Shown: one piece after another, positions 59,068-61,638 of the stretch
How positions within the stretch are numbered: the first letter of the stretch is position 1
Layout: every line of letters starts with the position of its first letter
Position numbers and translations under genes: made by a program
Notes under the pieces: model-generated
Told to the model about the DNA's origin: nothing
The model's input: only the letters and a program-made list of their open reading frames with translations
Databases searched by the model: none
Assembly: GCA_964426135.1 (NCBI GenBank)
Contig: CAYRPN010000021.1
Span: 1 to 61,638, forward strand
DNA length: 61,638 nt
Reading direction: 5' to 3'
Origin: CAYRPN01 sp964426135
GTDB taxonomy: Bacteria; Planctomycetota; Phycisphaerae; Phycisphaerales; Phycisphaeraceae

Positions 59068-60078
59068 TCACACTTTCCACAAACTCGTCGCCCAGGTCAG
59101 GCCGCCACCCAGCGCGATGAAGAGGACGTAGTCGCCGGGCTTGACCCGGCCTTGCGAGGCGAGTTCGTGCAGACAGATCGGCACGCTGGCGGCGGAGGTG
59201 TTGCCGAAGCGGTCGATGTTCACGTACATGCGTTCCGGCGGCAGTCCCAGCTTTTCACGCGCCGATTCGATGATGCGGGCGTTGCTCTGGTGCGGCACGA
59301 TCACGGCCAGATCGCTGGGCTTGAGGCTGCACGCGGCCAGGGCTTCGTCGATGGAACGCTGGAGCGTGCTGACGGCGAACTTGAATATCTCGCGCCCGTT
59401 CATCTGCAGCGTGTTGAACGCGCCGTTGAAGGCCGCGCCTTTGCCGTTGGGCGGCAGGTCCGCCTCGGTGCGCGGGCAGTAGAGTTCGTGCCAGCGCGAG
59501 CCGTCGCTGCCCATGGACTGGTACAGGCAGCCGCGCGAAGTGTCTTCGGTGGCGGTGAAGATCGCGGCGCCGGCGCCATCGCCGAAGAGCACGCAGGTGT
59601 TGCGATCCTGCCAGTTGGTGATCTTGCTGAGCGTCTCGACGCCCACGACGCCCACGGTCTTGTAGAAGCCGGTCTGGATCAGAGCGGCCGCCATGTTCGC
59701 GCCATAGACGAAGCCGGAGCAGGCGGCGCTGATGTCCACCGCGCCGGCGGGAGCAGCGCCTATCTCGGCCACCACGCGGGCGGCGGTCGACGGCGTGACC
59801 ATCTCCGGCGTCAGCGTCGCCAGGATCAGCATGTCCAGTTGCTTGGGCTCCAACTGCGCGGCGGCAAGCGCCTGCCGCATCGCGGCCACGGACAAGGTGA
59901 GCGTGTTGGTCGCGGCATCGGCAACGCGGCGCTGGCGGATGCCGGTGCGCTGGGCGATCCACTCGTCGGACGTTTCGACGGATTTCGCCAGATCGTCATT
60001 GGTGACGACGCGGTCAGGCACCGACATGCCGGTGCCGGCAAGGCGGACGCCGATGGTTCGTGTGGCGGTGGCGGGCAT
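59068..60078 (-). CDS. fabH: 3-oxoacyl-ACP synthase III
   Basis: The 336-residue FabH (KAS III), which condenses acetyl-CoA with malonyl-ACP to begin fatty acid synthesis. The catalytic triad is visible: Cys120 in DISAACSGF, His263 in VIVPHQSNARI and Asn293 in FGNTSAASVP. TSDEWIAQRTGIRQRR near the start and the end LGGGLTWATSLWKV are typical. It is 156 bases downstream of plsX in the order rpmF-plsX-fabH. Confidence 0.96.
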   Translation of the reverse strand: MPATATRTIGVRLAGTGMSVPDRVVTNDDLAKSVETSDEWIAQRTGIRQRRVADAATNTLTLSVAAMRQALAAAQLEPKQLDMLILATLTPEMVTPSTAARVVAEIGAAPAGAVDISAACSGFVYGANMAAALIQTGFYKTVGVVGVETLSKITNWQDRNTCVLFGDGAGAAIFTATEDTSRGCLYQSMGSDGSRWHELYCPRTEADLPPNGKGAAFNGAFNTLQMNGREIFKFAVSTLQRSIDEALAACSLKPSDLAVIVPHQSNARIIESAREKLGLPPERMYVNIDRFGNTSAASVPICLHELASQGRVKPGDYVLFIALGGGLTWATSLWKV

Positions 60079-60082
60079 GGGG

Positions 60083-60232
60083 CAGGGGAGGAAGGTAGAG
60101 AAGGTAATGAAGATAGAGAAGGTACGGGAATAGGTTAACCAGTGCGAAGGTTGCCATCTCGCCTAGGGAATCATCGCGTTTCTCCACTTCTCTACCTTCA
60201 ATACCTTCTTTACCTACTCTACCTTCTTCATC
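60083..60232. repeat. AGGTAGAGAAGGTA inverted repeat between plsX and fabH
   Basis: GGAAGGTAGAGAAGGTAATG (60090-60109) and AGAGAAGGTACGG pair with CTCTACCTTCAATACCTTCT and CTACTCTACCTTCTTC (60191-60232). Units are 7-8 bases, so it follows the same plan as the ribosomal spacers. Confidence 0.8.
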
Positions 60233-60234
60233 CA

Positions 60235-61266
60235 TCACGCCGCGCCTTCGGGAACCGCGGAATTCGCCAGCGCTTCGACGATCGCGTCGTTGAGGCGGAG
60301 GTTCACGTACTTCATCGCGGCTTTGACGGCATTGACGATGGTGCGTGACTCGCTGGAGCCGTGGCACTTGATGCAGATGCCGTTGGCGCCCATCAAGGGC
60401 GCGCCGCCGTATTCGTGGTAGTCGTGCTTGCGGAAGATGCTCTTGACGACGGGATCGAGCCGCTTGGCCAGTTCCATGTCGGCAATCGCCACTTCGCGTG
60501 TGATCGTCTTGATCAGGCCCATCGACAGACCTTCGGCGAGTTTGAGCACCACGTTGCCGGTAAAGCCTTCGGTCACCGCGACGTTGCACTTACCTTCGAA
60601 CAATTCGCGGCCCTCGACGAAGCCGACGTAGTTCAGCCCGCTGTCGCCGCGCATCAGCTTGTTCGTTTCCTTGACCAGCGAATTGCCCTTGCTTTCCTCC
60701 GAGCCGATGGAGAGCACCGCCACTTTGGGATTCGGAATGCCGATGATTTTCTCGGCATAGATCGAAGCCATGTGGGCGTACTGATGCAGGTGCGTGGGCC
60801 GGGGCTCGGGATTGGCGCCGACATCGCAGACGACGATCGGGCCATAGAACGTGGGGATGGTGACCGCGATGCCGGGGCGATGCACGCCGGGCAGGCGACG
60901 CATGTACATCTGGGCGCCGGCGACACAGGCGCCGGTGTTGCCCGCGCTGATGATGGCGTCGCAGGTGCGCTCGCCGGATTTCTTCTTGCTGCCCAGGTGA
61001 GCCCAGCGGACGATGGAGCTGTTCTGCTTCTCGCGCAAGGCGCGGACAGGCTCCTCGTCCATCCCGATGACTTCGGTGGTCGGCTCGATCTCGATGCGCG
61101 GATCCTTCTCCATGCCCCGAGTGACGAGGCCCTGTCGGATGATGTTTTCATCGCCGACGAGGACGAGTTGATCGGTAGGCGCAAGGAGAGCAACCGCGTC
61201 CAGACTGCCGGTCAGGATCGCGGCGGGCGCATGATCTCCGCCCATGACATCGACAGCGATTCGCAC
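60235..61266 (-). CDS. plsX: Phosphate acyltransferase PlsX
   Basis: The 343-residue enzyme that makes acyl-phosphate from acyl-ACP for phospholipid synthesis. MRIAVDVMGGDHAPAAIL, AIISAGNTGACVAGA, RPGIAVTIPTF and VTEGFTGNVVLKLAEG are family motifs. It starts three bases after rpmF, so it is co-translated with it or nearly so. Confidence 0.96.
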   Translation of the reverse strand: MRIAVDVMGGDHAPAAILTGSLDAVALLAPTDQLVLVGDENIIRQGLVTRGMEKDPRIEIEPTTEVIGMDEEPVRALREKQNSSIVRWAHLGSKKKSGERTCDAIISAGNTGACVAGAQMYMRRLPGVHRPGIAVTIPTFYGPIVVCDVGANPEPRPTHLHQYAHMASIYAEKIIGIPNPKVAVLSIGSEESKGNSLVKETNKLMRGDSGLNYVGFVEGRELFEGKCNVAVTEGFTGNVVLKLAEGLSMGLIKTITREVAIADMELAKRLDPVVKSIFRKHDYHEYGGAPLMGANGICIKCHGSSESRTIVNAVKAAMKYVNLRLNDAIVEALANSAVPEGAA

Positions 61267-61269
61267 GGT

Positions 61270-61452
61270 TTAGACTTCCTCGGCGATCTTGAGCTTGAGG
61301 CCGGGACGAACATAGCCGCACTCGCTGCAAGCGGCGTGCGGAAGCTTGGGGGTGCGGCAGTTAGGGCACAGCACGCTCTGGACGGGCTTGAGCCACTTGT
61401 GGTTGCGCCGCATCTTGCTTTGGCTGCGGGTCTTACGTTGGCAGGGAAGCAT
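61270..61452 (-). CDS. rpmF: 50S ribosomal protein L32
   Basis: The 60-residue L32. MLPCQRKTRSQSKMRRNHKW corresponds to the usual VPKRRxSKxRxxxRRxHxxL start, and CPNCRTPKLPHAACSECGY (29-47) carries the zinc-binding cysteine pairs. GAGG lies eight bases before the start at 61452; seventeen earlier in-frame codons lack family character. First gene of the rpmF-plsX-fabH group; the usual neighbour upstream (YceD) would lie outside the window. Confidence 0.92.
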   Translation of the reverse strand: MLPCQRKTRSQSKMRRNHKWLKPVQSVLCPNCRTPKLPHAACSECGYVRPGLKLKIAEEV

Positions 61453-61530
61453 GAGACTGACCTCGTCTAATACGATGAGAGGCCGGGGGCCACACGGGCC
61501 CAAGGGCCGGCAACAAAAAACAGACCCGTA

Positions 61531-61559
61531 AGGGTACCGCCAATGGGGTGCAGCGTCAA
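61531..61559 (-). promoter_or_regulatory. Possible promoter of rpmF-plsX-fabH
   Basis: On the minus strand TTGACG (61554-61559) is followed after 17 bases by TACCCT (61531-61536). The -35 element and spacing are good, the -10 matches only half of TATAAT. The start of transcription would lie about 70 bases before rpmF. Confidence 0.4.
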
Positions 61560-61584
61560 ACGGCGATTGCCCTTTGCCAGATGG

Positions 61585-61638
61585 GGGTGTGCCAAATTTT
61601 CCGGGGGCTTGGTCCCCTCTCCCCCAGTCTGCTGGGGG
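61585..61638. repeat. Copy of the outer arm of the 58603-58999 element, cut by the window end
   Basis: GGGGTGTGCCAAATTTTCCG (61585-61604), GGGCTTGG and CCCCTCTCCCCCAGTCTGCT repeat the arms at 58924-58999 in reverse order. The rest of this copy lies beyond the window. Confidence 0.8.

Overview
This window is from a GC-rich bacterium that is almost certainly a member of the Planctomycetota, probably near the Phycisphaerae. That placement is inferred from gene content: a DUF1501 protein next to a DUF1549/DUF1553 cytochrome-like giant protein, a twin-arginine Gfo/Idh/MocA oxidoreductase, a PEP-CTERM protein, a zinc-ribbon plus single-helix protein, and very large secreted PQQ/HEAT proteins.

Layout. 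516-6111 (minus): DUF1501, nucleotidyltransferase and PSD1-type genes. 6361-8589 (plus): an HtrA-type protease and a small lipoprotein. 8619-26853 (plus): a promoter followed by the fused S10-spc-alpha ribosomal superoperon (S10, L3, L4, L23, L2, S19, L22, S3, L16, L29, S17, L14, L24, L5, S14, S8, L6, L18, S5, L15, SecY, Map, IF-1, L36, S13, S11, RpoA, L17), closed by a clear terminator. L30, adenylate kinase and S4 are missing from their usual slots. 27021-28298: a PEP-CTERM protein and terminator. 28908-33777: recR, rpoN (sigma-54), a zinc-ribbon membrane protein and a lone MlaE-type permease. 33884-42515 (minus): pstS-pstC-pstA-pstB-phoB, the phosphate-starvation system, with oversized permeases and no phoU or phoR. 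42796-47859: oxidoreductase, asparagine synthetase, an alpha/beta hydrolase and an SRPBCC protein. 48148-58505: a giant PQQ/HEAT protein, ROK sugar kinase, mannose-6-phosphate isomerase, a small secreted protein and a protein made of two esterase-like domains that lack the catalytic serine. 59068-61452 (minus): rpmF-plsX-fabH, the usual start of a fatty acid synthesis cluster.

The most unusual property lies between the genes. Nearly every spacer of the ribosomal superoperon, which is normally compact, is 60-270 bases long and filled with arrays of 7-base units (GGCTAAC, GACTCAG, GGCCCTT, GGATTTC, GCAGAAC and others), mostly arranged as large inverted pairs around a short loop. The commonest family keeps a conserved loop core near AAGGCAACGGAA, and in the minus-strand pst operon the same element is turned round so that it still reads in the direction of transcription. 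One such array lies inside the recR reading frame and adds about 50 residues without breaking it. Elsewhere different inverted repeats are nested inside one another like Russian dolls. I see no tRNA, rRNA, CRISPR array or complete insertion sequence.
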